From: Spirosoma utsteinense
GTDB lineage: Bacteria; Bacteroidota; Bacteroidia; Cytophagales; Spirosomataceae
Reading direction: 5' to 3'
DNA: 47,874 nucleotides
Assembly (NCBI RefSeq): GCF_014282275.1
Contig: NZ_VFIA01000038.1
Location: forward strand, 1-47,874
A program made the position numbers and the translations under genes. This document shows positions 15,726 to 24,333 of the stretch, one piece after another (within the stretch, counting starts at the first letter, position 1; each line of letters opens with the position of its first letter). Below the pieces are notes generated by a model that saw only the letters and a list, made by a program, of their open reading frames with translations, had not been told where the DNA came from and did no database searches.

Positions 15726-17504
15726 TTAATTGCCGGTCCAGCTCCGAACGTCGATCATGCTGGGCATGGGGGCGTCCATCTTCAGTTTCTTGCGAACACC
15801 GCCGAGGTCGTTGAACAGTTTGTTGGGACTGGCTGCGCGAAGCTGATCCACCGTCAGGTAACCCAGCTTTTGTACCGCCGGTACCCATTCGGCCGGGACG
15901 CCTGCTTCGACAAAGTCGCTATCGGTCGATAGGTCGGCTTTTTTCTCTGGTCGCATCTGCGGGAAGAACAGAACGTCCTGGATCGAAGGCTGATTCGTCA
16001 TGATCATAGCCAGCCGGTCGATACCCAGGCCAACACCCGCGGTAGGGGGCATACCGTATTCCAGGGCCCGCAGAAAATCTTCGTCCAGGGCCATCGCTTC
16101 TTCATCGCCCCGTTCAGCCAGCCGTAACTGCTCCTCGAAACGCTCACGCTGATCGATGGGGTCGTTCAACTCCGAATAGGCATTGGCTATTTCTTTCCCG
16201 TTGCAGATAGCTTCAAAGCGCTCCACCAGACCCGGTTTGCTCCGGTGCTTTTTGGTCAGGGGTGACATCTCGACGGGGTAATCGGTAATGAAGGTCGGCT
16301 GGATCAGGTTTGGCTCGCAGGCGTCGCCGAACAGTTCGTCGATCAGTTTCGATTTGCCCATCGTGCTGTCGACCCGGATACCCCGGTCTTCGGCTACCTG
16401 TCGCAAACCGGCTTCGTCCAGTTCCGATACATCGACGCCGGTATACTCCTGAATGGCTTCGAACATGGTCAGGCGTTTCCAGGGGCGTTTGAAATCGATC
16501 ACATTGTCGCCCACCGTTACTTTGGTCGTACCGGCTACGTCCAGCGCTACCTTTTCCACCATCTCTTCGATGGTATCCATCATCCAGAGGTAATCTTTGT
16601 AAGCTACGTAGAACTCAACCTGCGTAAACTCGGGGTTGTGGGTGCGGTCCATGCCCTCGTTGCGGAAGTCTTTGGCAAACTCGAACACGCCGTCGTAGCC
16701 GCCCACGATGAGTCGTTTCAGGTACAGCTCGTTGGCAATCCGCATGTACAGCGTCATGTCGAGCGAGTTGTGGTGCGTCTGGAAGGGCCGGGCGGCTGCC
16801 CCGCCGTGGATGGGCTGCAAAATGGGGGTTTCCACTTCCAGGTATCCTTTCTGACTCAGAAACTGCCGGATCGAGTTGACCAGTTTGGTGCGTTTTATAA
16901 ACACATCACGCACCTGTGGATTTACGATCAGGTCCACATACCGCTGGCGGTAACGCTGCTCAGGGTCTGTGAAGGCATCGTACGTTTCTTTCTCGCCCTT
17001 TTCGTTGATCCCTTCTTTTACCACCGGCAACGGCCGCAGCGACTTGTTGAGGATTTTGAACGACCGGACGTGGATGGATAACTCGCCGGTTTGGGTCGTG
17101 AACACATTTCCTTCGATACCCACGATATCACCGATATCGAGCATCTTTTTGAATATGGTATTGTACAGCGTCTTGTCTTCGTCCGGGCACAGGTCGTCGC
17201 GCCGGAAATACAGCTGCAGGCGACCGGTGGAGTCCTGCATTTCGGCGAAGGACGCGCTGCCCATAATCCGGAAACTCATCAATCGTCCGGCCAGCCGGAT
17301 GGTACCAAACTGAGCATCGGTCGAGAAATCAAGATGGGGTTCGTAGCCCCCCTGCGTATCGGCACCGGTCTTATCACTGAAAGCCGCACGGATGGCGTCG
17401 ATGGTGTGGGTTACGTCAAACAGATCGGCGGGGTAGGGGTCTATGCCCATCCGCATTAATTCTTCGCGCTTATGTCGGCGGTTTATCTCTTGTTCGCTCA
17501 GCAT
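15726..17504 (-). CDS. lysS: lysyl-tRNA synthetase, class II
   Basis: Charges tRNA-Lys. The N-terminal OB-fold anticodon domain covers residues ~65-155. Class II motif 2 is [18 protein letters not shown] (from 280) and motif 3 is [12 protein letters not shown] (490-501). At 592 residues it is about 70 longer than the E. coli enzyme because of a C-terminal tail (523-592) containing a helix-turn-helix-like stretch ([18 protein letters not shown]). Similar tails are common in Bacteroidota LysS. The gene is complete, single, and runs toward the cold-shock gene. Confidence 0.96.
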   Translation of the reverse strand: MLSEQEINRRHKREELMRMGIDPYPADLFDVTHTIDAIRAAFSDKTGADTQGGYEPHLDFSTDAQFGTIRLAGRLMSFRIMGSASFAEMQDSTGRLQLYFRRDDLCPDEDKTLYNTIFKKMLDIGDIVGIEGNVFTTQTGELSIHVRSFKILNKSLRPLPVVKEGINEKGEKETYDAFTDPEQRYRQRYVDLIVNPQVRDVFIKRTKLVNSIRQFLSQKGYLEVETPILQPIHGGAAARPFQTHHNSLDMTLYMRIANELYLKRLIVGGYDGVFEFAKDFRNEGMDRTHNPEFTQVEFYVAYKDYLWMMDTIEEMVEKVALDVAGTTKVTVGDNVIDFKRPWKRLTMFEAIQEYTGVDVSELDEAGLRQVAEDRGIRVDSTMGKSKLIDELFGDACEPNLIQPTFITDYPVEMSPLTKKHRSKPGLVERFEAICNGKEIANAYSELNDPIDQRERFEEQLRLAERGDEEAMALDEDFLRALEYGMPPTAGVGLGIDRLAMIMTNQPSIQDVLFFPQMRPEKKADLSTDSDFVEAGVPAEWVPAVQKLGYLTVDQLRAASPNKLFNDLGGVRKKLKMDAPMPSMIDVRSWTGN

Positions 17505-17780
17505 TACCTTTTGAATTAACCACCAGGCTACAGACGCTATGGCTTGTTGTTCCCTTCAACCGGGAAAACGGGCTGTTTGCTACACCCTGGGGTTTATTGG
17601 TTTCTTATTATTCAGGGCGCAAAAATAGCGAAAAGGATTGGCGTTTACAGTGATACAGCCGAAGAAGCCGCTGATGGAGCCGCCTAACCGTTTGGCAAGT
17701 TTATCAGGAAAAGGTAAAAAGGTGTACTATCATTGTGATATCAAATTGATACTAGTTAACCGACATAAACCGTTACGATC

Positions 17781-18632
17781 ATGCAGGAGAAAAAACTTAC
17801 GTCCGCTTCCGGGTACCTGTATCTGGGGATTGCCCTGGTCTGTTTTGCTACAGCCGCTATTGCCTTGACTTATAAGGGTGGGCTTCTGGCTGGTTTGCTT
17901 GGCTTTGCGGGTATGTTCATTTTAAAAGGTATCGTCGTTATTTATCCAAAAGAGGGCATGGCCGCTACTTTCTTTGGCGACTACGTAGGCACCATCAAAG
18001 AAACGGGCCTGCAGTGGGTGAATCCACTCTATAACAAAACCAAAATAAGCCTGCGCGCCCGCAACCTGAACGGGCAGACATTGAAAGTCAACGATAAAAT
18101 GGGTAATCCCGTCGAGATTGCGGCTGTTGTTGTCTGGCAGGTAAAAGATACGGCCAAGGCCTTATTCGAGGTAGACAACTACGTGAACTTCGTACAGATC
18201 CAGTCCGAAGCCGCCGTCCGGAAACTGGCCAACTCCTATGCGTATGACCATATGGAAGACGAAACCTCGTCGGTGACCTTACGCGACAGCACGGGTCAGA
18301 TCAATATGTTCCTGGAAGCAGAACTAAACGAGCGACTCGAACGGGCGGGTGTCGACATTATCGAAGCGCGGGTTAGCCACCTGGCCTATTCATCCGAGAT
18401 TGCCGGTGCCATGTTACAGCGTCAGCAGGCATCAGCCATGATAGCCGCCCGTCGGCTAATTGTCGAGGGTGCTGTTGGTATGGTGGAAATGGCGCTGGAA
18501 CGACTTGAACAAAACGGGGTAATTTCGTTGGATGAGGAACGGAAAGCCGCTATGGTGAGTAACCTGCTTGTGGTACTGTGTGGCGAAAAATCGGTTAGCC
18601 CGGTAGTCAATGCGGGAACGCTGTATAATTAA
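17781..18632 (+). CDS. SPFH/band 7 domain membrane protein
   Basis: A 283-residue protein with two adjacent N-terminal membrane helices (~13-32 and 34-53), then the SPFH domain (VVIYPKEGMAATFFGDYVGT to about residue 190) and a helical tail. SPFH proteins form ring assemblies in membranes and organise proteases or lipid domains. The tail (MLQRQQASAMIAARRLIVEG) is typical. A small Arc-type regulator follows 120 bp later on the same strand, a pairing I recognise from other Bacteroidota genomes, though its meaning is not established. Confidence 0.9.
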   Translation: MQEKKLTSASGYLYLGIALVCFATAAIALTYKGGLLAGLLGFAGMFILKGIVVIYPKEGMAATFFGDYVGTIKETGLQWVNPLYNKTKISLRARNLNGQTLKVNDKMGNPVEIAAVVVWQVKDTAKALFEVDNYVNFVQIQSEAAVRKLANSYAYDHMEDETSSVTLRDSTGQINMFLEAELNERLERAGVDIIEARVSHLAYSSEIAGAMLQRQQASAMIAARRLIVEGAVGMVEMALERLEQNGVISLDEERKAAMVSNLLVVLCGEKSVSPVVNAGTLYN

Positions 18633-18750
18633 AAAGAGGAGGGAGGAAAGCGAGGAGGGAAGAAGGGGAGGCTGACGCAGCCTGATAAGATAGGCCAGAC
18701 TGCTATCCTCCCCTCATCTCTTTCCTCCATTCTCCCCTTCGTCCCTTTTC
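18633..18750. repeat. purine arm / pyrimidine arm inverted repeat
   Basis: The left part (~18633-18672) is almost pure purine (gagggaggaaagcgaggagg) and the right part (~18705-18750) is almost pure pyrimidine (tcctcccctcatctctttcc), giving an imperfect hairpin. GGCTGACGCAGCC lies at its centre. It fills the spacer between the SPFH gene and the Arc-type gene and resembles, in a degenerate form, the structure at 21523-21720. Confidence 0.5.
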
Positions 18751-18752
18751 TC

Positions 18753-18950
18753 ATGGCTGCTGAAAAAAAAGCATTTGTCTTACGTATTCAACCCGAAACG
18801 CTGAAAGAGCTGGAGCGCTGGGCGCAGGAAGAATTCCGGAGTGTCAATGGCCAGATCGAGTATTTGCTCAATGACGCATTGCGCAAGCGAAAAAAGCGGA
18901 ATCCGAATCCGGTCGATGAGGATGGAACGCCCCCTCAATCGGAGGCCTGA
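18753..18950 (+). CDS. Arc-type ribbon-helix-helix DNA-binding protein
   Basis: A 65-residue protein. The strand KKAFVLRIQPETLKELERWA followed by a helix with SVNGQIEYLLNDALRKR is the Arc/MetJ pattern, with an acidic, proline-rich tail. It probably binds DNA as a dimer. It has no toxin gene beside it, so an antitoxin role is not supported; its partner appears to be the SPFH protein upstream. Confidence 0.82.
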   Translation: MAAEKKAFVLRIQPETLKELERWAQEEFRSVNGQIEYLLNDALRKRKKRNPNPVDEDGTPPQSEA

Positions 18951-19001
18951 TTGCCTGTGCCTGCTCTAGGCTCCTGAAACTGGTAGCATTCGCTCGTTCC
19001 G

Positions 19002-19673
19002 TTACAGGCCACCATACATGCCTGGCGCTGCTGCCCCTGCCGATTCATCTGCGGTTTTGGCTTTCAGACTATTGTACTGGTTGATAAACAGCAGGCGGGC
19101 CAGGGTAGTGTTTCTGTCGATGAGCAGCGTTGTCCCATACTGAGTCAATTCTTTATGATACTCCTGTTGCATAACCGGCCATATATCACGTACAAAATGG
19201 TCCAGTTTAACAACGCCGTCGTCTTTATAAACGAAATAATCGAAGCTGTCGAGGTTCTGGGTCAGTTCTGCGTCGTTACCGAAGGAGGAGAGGTTTCGCT
19301 TCGCGATCGGTTCGCGGGCATGACGTAACCGACGGTAGACGGTCATTGGCCCCTCCATCAATTGCTCCATCACGATCAGACGACGCAACGAGGACCGGAT
19401 GGGGTGCTCGACCGATGCAAATTTGCGGAGGGTATTAATTTTATCATCGAAGTAGGTAAACTCCCTGACATGAAAAGCTGAATAGGCTTTTATTCCATCG
19501 CCCAGCCGGATCTGCACAATCTCAGCTTTCCAGTTATAATTTAAATCGCCGGTCAATTCAGTACCGTTCGACAGGAGTAGTACTCCTGTATGCCACACCG
19601 TCGGCGGCTTGGCTGATGCGTTGCCTCCCGCAAGGCTCAGCCCTATCAATGTCAAAAATATATACTGTTTCAT
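19002..19673 (-). CDS. exported protein of unknown function
   Basis: A 223-residue protein with a Sec signal peptide (MKQYIFLTLIGLSLAGGNASA). I do not recognise a family. The first part (GVLLLSNGTELTGDLNYNWK) is a beta pattern often seen in Bacteroidota proteins that open with a small sheet sensing surface residues; the rest is mainly helical with many charged residues. The ATG at 19673 is preferred over 19712 because it begins the signal peptide. It stands alone, with 263 bp of non-coding sequence before it. Confidence 0.7.
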   Translation of the reverse strand: MKQYIFLTLIGLSLAGGNASAKPPTVWHTGVLLLSNGTELTGDLNYNWKAEIVQIRLGDGIKAYSAFHVREFTYFDDKINTLRKFASVEHPIRSSLRRLIVMEQLMEGPMTVYRRLRHAREPIAKRNLSSFGNDAELTQNLDSFDYFVYKDDGVVKLDHFVRDIWPVMQQEYHKELTQYGTTLLIDRNTTLARLLFINQYNSLKAKTADESAGAAAPGMYGGL

Positions 19674-19936
19674 AACGCTGTCTACTCTCAGTCTAAGAGA
19701 GATAGCGGGCAAACAGAAAATTCTATGCCAGTTTCGAGCCTTACCAGCCTGTAGGAGAAGGATGGCACTTGAATTCGTTTAGTTGTACTTTACCCCTACG
19801 AATCAAGTCAATTTATTGACTTTTAACGGGTTAGTCAACGACTACAAATTTGTTCGGACAGGAACTAATCTTTTGAAAATCAGGGCGGTTGAGGAATAAC
19901 ATACTCAGGCTGTAGAGGAAGCTCACCGCCTGCTGG

Positions 19937-20716
19937 TCACCGACTTACAGTCGTTGTCACATGCTCGCCAATCAGTCGGATTCCTTCCAGCGTCAGCGAC
20001 GGGATGACAGCACTGAAAGCGACATGGAGCGATGGAATCCGGCCCGATAGCCCGCCGGTAGCAATCGCTATACAGTCGCCGTTGAGTTCGGCCTGGATGT
20101 GGTTGAGCAACGAACGGACCAGGCCCTCGTACCCCAGCACCACGCCTGCCTGAATGGCCTGGGTCGTATTCTGACCTAATGCCGAGTCAGGCACTTCGAT
20201 GGGCACTTCCGGTAACTGAGCCGTATTGGCAAACAACGACCGGATGGCCGTCTTCAAACCCGGTGCAATGGCTACGCCCAGAATCTTACCATCGCCCGAC
20301 ACGGTTGTGAACGTCAGGGCCGTTCCAAAATCAACGACCACGCAATTACGCTTGTAGAGGGTGTAGGCCGCCAGGGCGTTGGCAACCAGGTCGGCCCCAA
20401 TTTCGTGGGGACGCAGAATCTCAAGCGGTAGCAATGGGTAAACGCCTGGTCCGACCACAATGGGTTCAATACCGAATAATCCACCGAGCATGCTTCGCAT
20501 CGTGGGCGTCAGGTCTGGCACGACGCTGCTGACAACGGTCGTTTGGATAGCGCTCAGCGAGATGTTCGCTTCGAGAAGCCACAGCCTCAGTCGTTTCTCA
20601 TACGATTCGGCGGGTTCGTCGGGCCGGGCGGGCGTCCGCCAGATATGCTGCCAGGTAGCCTGGGTATAAAGACCGAAAACGGCGTCTGTATTGCCAATGT
20701 CAACGATAATCTGCAC
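19937..20716 (-). CDS. coaX: type III pantothenate kinase
   Basis: Phosphorylates pantothenate, the first step of coenzyme A synthesis, in the CoaX class that needs a monovalent cation and is not inhibited by CoA. Seen: the phosphate loop DIGNT (residues 6-10), RPHEIGADLVANALAAY, VVDFGTALTFTTV, and GYEGLVRSLL. 259 residues is the normal length. It lies downstream of tsaB on the same strand (113-bp gap). Confidence 0.94.
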   Translation of the reverse strand: MQIIVDIGNTDAVFGLYTQATWQHIWRTPARPDEPAESYEKRLRLWLLEANISLSAIQTTVVSSVVPDLTPTMRSMLGGLFGIEPIVVGPGVYPLLPLEILRPHEIGADLVANALAAYTLYKRNCVVVDFGTALTFTTVSGDGKILGVAIAPGLKTAIRSLFANTAQLPEVPIEVPDSALGQNTTQAIQAGVVLGYEGLVRSLLNHIQAELNGDCIAIATGGLSGRIPSLHVAFSAVIPSLTLEGIRLIGEHVTTTVSR

Positions 20717-20829
20717 GAGAAGCGGAGTAGAAACGGTTGTCGGGGCGAAATACGGCTAAAAACGCCAGAATCCCGCAATCTCTTTCCCGCGTCGATTGAT
20801 CACCAGCTTTCCGGAAGCAACTGCCTGTG

Positions 20830-21522
20830 TTAGAAAGCCACCGCTTTCGGTTTCACCGCCATAAACTCTTTCAGGTAAAATGGCTCGAACGTAGCAACAT
20901 CTTCAACCCGGCCTTCGGTAAAGGCCTGACCCGCCAAGACCCCTACCGTTCGGGCCGAAGGAGTAACGAGTTTATCCAGGAACAGGGCGTTGGGGTGTTC
21001 GCCCAGCACAGCCCGGCATTTGGCGGCTCCATCACCAAAAAAGACGACGGGACCATCTGCTAGCCAGCTACCGAACGACTGCTCATTAATGATCTCGGCG
21101 GCTGTAGGATGTAGCTCCCGACCGTCGGCCGCGCTGTAAAAGGCGCAGTAGACTTCCATTCGCCGGGCGTCGATCATGGGGCAAAGGGTATAGGATGCGG
21201 GGTAGAACGCCCGAATCTGCTCGGCCATGGCAGCCAGCGTATTCACCGACAATAACGGCTTATCGAGCGCGAAACATAGTCCTTTGGCCGTCGACACGCC
21301 AATACGCAGGCCCGTGTACGAGCCGGGTCCTTTCCCAACGGCAATGGCGTCGAGCTGGTTGAGTTCATGGCCGGTATGCTGCACCACCTCGTTGATCAGG
21401 GTCGTTAGCATCGCCGACGAGGTGCGCTCGGTGAACAGTTCGTAGCAACCCAGTAAAGTGCCATCCTGATGGAGAGCAGCCGAACAGACAGTGGTTGAGG
21501 TATCGAGGGAGAGAAGGAGCAT
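20830..21522 (-). CDS. tsaB: tRNA threonylcarbamoyladenosine protein TsaB
   Basis: Partner of TsaD and TsaE in making t6A37 in tRNAs. The opening LLSLDTSTTVCSAAL and the motif VGKGPGSYTGLRIGVSTAKG are diagnostic; 230 residues is the usual length. The ATG at 21522 is directly preceded on its own strand by an unbroken pyrimidine tract (the 21523-21610 repeat read in reverse), so no Shine-Dalgarno site can exist there. Translation must start by another route or be coupled. Confidence 0.94.
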   Translation of the reverse strand: MLLLSLDTSTTVCSAALHQDGTLLGCYELFTERTSSAMLTTLINEVVQHTGHELNQLDAIAVGKGPGSYTGLRIGVSTAKGLCFALDKPLLSVNTLAAMAEQIRAFYPASYTLCPMIDARRMEVYCAFYSAADGRELHPTAAEIINEQSFGSWLADGPVVFFGDGAAKCRAVLGEHPNALFLDKLVTPSARTVGVLAGQAFTEGRVEDVATFEPFYLKEFMAVKPKAVAF

Positions 21523-21610
21523 GGGGGGAGGGGAGGAAAGGAGGAAAGGAGGAAAGGAGGAAAGGAGGAAAGGAGGAAAGGAGGAGAAGGAGAAAGGGAG
21601 AAAGGGGGGA
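21523..21610 (+). repeat. tandem purine repeat (ggaggaaa units)
   Basis: Nearly 90 nt of uninterrupted purines on the plus strand, mostly an 8-bp unit ggaggaaa repeated about six times, then slightly irregular G-rich units. It abuts the start codon of tsaB on the other strand. Such tracts can form triplex DNA and vary in copy number by slippage. Confidence 0.8.
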
Positions 21611-21617
21611 AAGGAGG

Positions 21618-21719
21618 AAAGGAGGAAAGGAGGAAAGGAGGAAAGGAGGAGGGAGCTGGCGCGTCTTTCAGCATGCGCCAGCTCCCTCCTCCTTTCCTCC
21701 TTTCCTCCTTTCCTCCTTT
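21618..21719. repeat. 45-bp perfect hairpin after the S41 protease gene
   Basis: Arms 21618-21662 and 21675-21719 are exact complements, with a 12-nt loop (gtctttcagcat). The inner part is GGGAGCTGGCGC and its complement; the outer parts are the same 8-bp purine repeat unit and its pyrimidine complement. The hairpin reaches the stop codon of the protease gene. It would stop or stall most polymerases, but it has no T-run after it in the direction of transcription. Confidence 0.85.
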
Positions 21720-23389
21720 TATTTTCCTCCCTTCAAAATAGACGTGTATTTGCCCATGTCTTTGAAGAGATCGAGGGCGGCTTTCAGTTCGGGGTCGGTG
21801 GCGAAGGATGCTTCTTTCAAGCCTTTTTGCAGGTAATAATGCCCTGCTATTTCCTGCTCCAGTAACGTTTTAAGCTCGGCCTTGAAGGTCATCATATCGG
21901 CGTCTTTGCTGTGCGATACTTTCGTCTTCAGCGCCTTCAACTGATCCTGGATCAGATCGAAGTACTTTTCTTTCTTGGCCGATGCTTCCAGCGTACCAAG
22001 GTCCTTTTCAACCTGGGTCGTGTAGTCGTATTCCTTATCGTTTGCCCACTTCACGAAGTCGGTATACTCGGCATCGGTCAGGCGAAATTCGCGGGCGGGT
22101 TTGATCGTCGGGTGTTCGTGACGGTACTTGACGGCATAATCGAAGATCAGCCCTTTGTTGGTCAGGCTTAACGCAATCGGGGTCGGCGTAGGCGCTTCCA
22201 GCGCAATGTCGGGCAGTACACCGCCACCGTCATACACAACGCGGCCCGCCTTGGTTTTAAAGGCCGTTTTGAGCGAATCCGGGATTTTACCGACGCTGCC
22301 GTCGGGGTTGCGGTGGCTGTAATCGATGGCCTGAATGCAGCGTCCGCTGGGGATATAATATTTGGCGGTCGTGATTTTTAGCTTGGTATTGAACGACAGT
22401 TCGCGGGTGGTCTGCACCAGCCCTTTGCCATACGTTCGCTGACCGATCAGAACCCCCCGGTCATAATCCTGAATCACTCCCGATACGATCTCTGCTGCCG
22501 ACGCGCTATGGCTATTGGTCAGCACGACGATCGGCATTTCCAGATCGAGCGGTGGATTCAGGGCCGTGTAGGTTTTATTCCACTCCGTCACTTTTCCCTT
22601 CGTCGTCACCACCTCCGAGTCTTTCGGAATGAACGTATTACAGATGTCGATGGCCATGTTGAGCAATCCACCGGGATTCTCGCGCACATCGAGCACAAGT
22701 TTTTTCATGCCTTTGCCTTTCAGCTCCTGAAACGCCGTACGCACCTCGCGCGAAGCTGTTCCCGTAAAATCCTTGAGGTCGATGTATCCAACTTCGTCGG
22801 AGATCATGCCGTAGTAAGGCACGTTGGTCATTTTTACCACGTCGCGGATAACGCTCAGGTCAACGGGTTCTTTCTGACCGTAGCGCTGAACGGTCAGCTT
22901 TACGGCCGTGTTGTTCTGACCTTTCAGCAGTTTGCCGGTATCTGTCGACCCGTCGCCTTTGCGGGCTTTGAGGTCGGCTCCATCTATTTTCAGAATCTCA
23001 TCGCCGATGCGCAGTCCCGACTTTTCGGCCGGTGTTCCTTCGTAGATCATCAGCACGATGCTCTTGCCCTGCCGCTGGCCGATGAGCGCCCCGATGCCGT
23101 TATAGCGGCCGGTGGTCATGGTCATGTAATCCTCGATTTCGTCTTCGGCGAAGAAGTTCGTGTAGGGATCGAGAGCCTTAAGCATGCCGTCGATGCTGGT
23201 TTTGACCATCCGGTTCGGGTTCACCTCATCGACGTAATAGAGGTTAAGCTCTTTGAACAACGATGCATAAATGTCGAGGTTGCGGGCAATCTCGAAGAAC
23301 CGGTCATCGGTTTTGAACGATAAAAAGCCGATGCCCCCTGCCACAAGGACCGACGAGGCTAAAAGCGTTAGGCGTTTGGGGAAGCGCAT
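21719..23389 (-). CDS. S41 family C-terminal processing peptidase
   Basis: A serine protease of the CtpA/Prc type, anchored by an N-terminal hydrophobic segment (LTLLASSVLVAGGIGFLSF) and facing the periplasm. It has a PDZ domain at ~90-175 (GIGALIGQRQGKSIVLMI; GLRIGDEILKIDG), then the catalytic core with Ser297 in SHSASAAE, Lys322 and Gln326 in YGKGLVQ. The 556-residue length includes a ~140-residue helical C-terminal part. Substrates are usually C-termini of envelope proteins. It follows rnpA by 76 bp; a hairpin lies between them. Confidence 0.93.
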   Translation of the reverse strand: MRFPKRLTLLASSVLVAGGIGFLSFKTDDRFFEIARNLDIYASLFKELNLYYVDEVNPNRMVKTSIDGMLKALDPYTNFFAEDEIEDYMTMTTGRYNGIGALIGQRQGKSIVLMIYEGTPAEKSGLRIGDEILKIDGADLKARKGDGSTDTGKLLKGQNNTAVKLTVQRYGQKEPVDLSVIRDVVKMTNVPYYGMISDEVGYIDLKDFTGTASREVRTAFQELKGKGMKKLVLDVRENPGGLLNMAIDICNTFIPKDSEVVTTKGKVTEWNKTYTALNPPLDLEMPIVVLTNSHSASAAEIVSGVIQDYDRGVLIGQRTYGKGLVQTTRELSFNTKLKITTAKYYIPSGRCIQAIDYSHRNPDGSVGKIPDSLKTAFKTKAGRVVYDGGGVLPDIALEAPTPTPIALSLTNKGLIFDYAVKYRHEHPTIKPAREFRLTDAEYTDFVKWANDKEYDYTTQVEKDLGTLEASAKKEKYFDLIQDQLKALKTKVSHSKDADMMTFKAELKTLLEQEIAGHYYLQKGLKEASFATDPELKAALDLFKDMGKYTSILKGGK

Positions 23390-23400
23390 GGATGAGTCAT

Positions 23401-23469
23401 GTAGTGCCGATCTCCAGATTCGGCGGTAAACCTGTTTTGCTACGGCCGAATCTGGAGATTCGGTGCTAC
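23401..23469. repeat. hairpin at the rnpA / S41 protease junction
   Basis: Left arm 23401-23424 and right arm 23445-23469 (cores CCAGATTCGGC and GCCGAATCTGG) pair over about 24 bp with a few mismatches and one bulge; the loop is 20 nt. The stop codon of rnpA is inside the right arm. Confidence 0.7.
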
Positions 23470-23867
23470 AGTTTCCTCAACGCTAATTTCATTCCTTTTT
23501 CTATCTCTTCAAACGAAATTATCTGTTTGGCGGTATAAAGAAACGCAATGTAGGCTGGTCTCGATGGGCCGGGGCCTGAAGGGGCCGGGCCGGCTGGCTC
23601 CCGATACATGATCGCTTTGTTAAGCCGGTAAGCCTCGCGAACCCGGCGACGGATGAGGTTACGGTCGACGGCGCGTTTGAAGCCCCGTTTGGGCACGGTG
23701 ATGACAATGGCGGGGAGATCGCCAGGTTGATCGGGGGGATGCGGGATGTAGAGAACCCGGAACGGAAAAAGGTAGAACGTCTGAACCGACGCACTACCTT
23801 TTTTAAATAACTCACCCAGCGTCTTTTTGCTACAAAGCCGTTCCGATTTGGTGAAGGTTTGCAGCAT
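23466..23867 (-). CDS. rnpA: ribonuclease P protein component
   Basis: Protein subunit that helps the P RNA trim tRNA 5' ends. The signature RGFKRAVDRNLIRRRVREAY is intact. The N-terminal KSERLCSKKTLGELFKKG and the central strand FRVLYI also fit. The ATG at 23867 starts the conserved N-terminus (MLQTFTKSERL); the longer frame to 23918 runs into a hairpin arm and adds a tyrosine-rich stretch of no known relation. It is downstream of rpmH, the usual order. Confidence 0.95.
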   Translation of the reverse strand: MLQTFTKSERLCSKKTLGELFKKGSASVQTFYLFPFRVLYIPHPPDQPGDLPAIVITVPKRGFKRAVDRNLIRRRVREAYRLNKAIMYREPAGPAPSGPGPSRPAYIAFLYTAKQIISFEEIEKGMKLALRKL

Positions 23868-23880
23868 ACCAGTTGTGATC

Positions 23881-23965
23881 GTCGTAAGTAAAGGAGAGTC
23901 GTAGTAGTCGTAAGGCATAAATCGCTGACACCTTGCGACTACTATGACTCTCCTTTACTTACGAC
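23881..23965. repeat. 35-bp hairpin between rpmH and rnpA
   Basis: Arms 23881-23915 and 23931-23965 pair over 35 nt with only two mismatches; the loop is 15 nt (cataaatcgctgaca). Read on the transcribed (minus) strand no T-run follows, so it may act as a processing or attenuation structure that uncouples L34 from RnpA levels. This role is inference. Confidence 0.8.
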
Positions 23966-23971
23966 TTTTTG

Positions 23972-24139
23972 TTACAGTTTAAAGCGTTCGCCTTTCTTCT
24001 CGTCCGAGACGGTCAGTTTGTGGCGACCTTTGGCGCGACGGCGGGCCAACACCTGGCGACCGTTAGCGGTTGACATCCGCTCGCGGAAGCCGTGCTTGTT
24101 TTTCCGCTTCCGGTTCGATGGTTGATACGTTCTTTTCAT
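23972..24139 (-). CDS. rpmH: ribosomal protein L34
   Basis: A 55-residue, strongly basic protein, too short for many gene callers. It opens [20 protein letters not shown] and continues [19 protein letters not shown], which is the L34 consensus. A short acidic/basic tail ([10 protein letters not shown]) follows, as in other Bacteroidota. The ATG is at 24139 and the stop at 23972. It leads the rpmH-rnpA pair. Confidence 0.97.
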   Translation of the reverse strand: MKRTYQPSNRKRKNKHGFRERMSTANGRQVLARRRAKGRHKLTVSDEKKGERFKL

Positions 24140-24333
24140 GATATATGTGTGCTGAAACCCTAGTTTTCAAATGAGTCCGCAAAGATACGCGAACCGCGTC
24201 AGTTTATCAAGCCCTGATTTAGATTTGAACTATCTGACGACCCGCAATGCCCAAACAATAGAGCCTGAGCCGGAAACGATACCGGTTTGTCTTTGTTACC
24301 TCCGTACAAGCCCTTCCATTTTACCCGATATTT

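Noticed and set aside
21523..21720. possible CRISPR array
   Set aside because: Units are 8 bp with no spacers, the right half is the complement of the left, and no cas gene is nearby.
21491..21865. Lys/Gly/Arg-rich open frames over the purine repeat
   Set aside because: Low-complexity translation of the ggaggaaa array; no start context and no homolog expected.
22508..23323. 271-residue open frame antisense to the S41 protease
   Set aside because: His- and Arg-rich shadow of a well-defined enzyme; no independent support.
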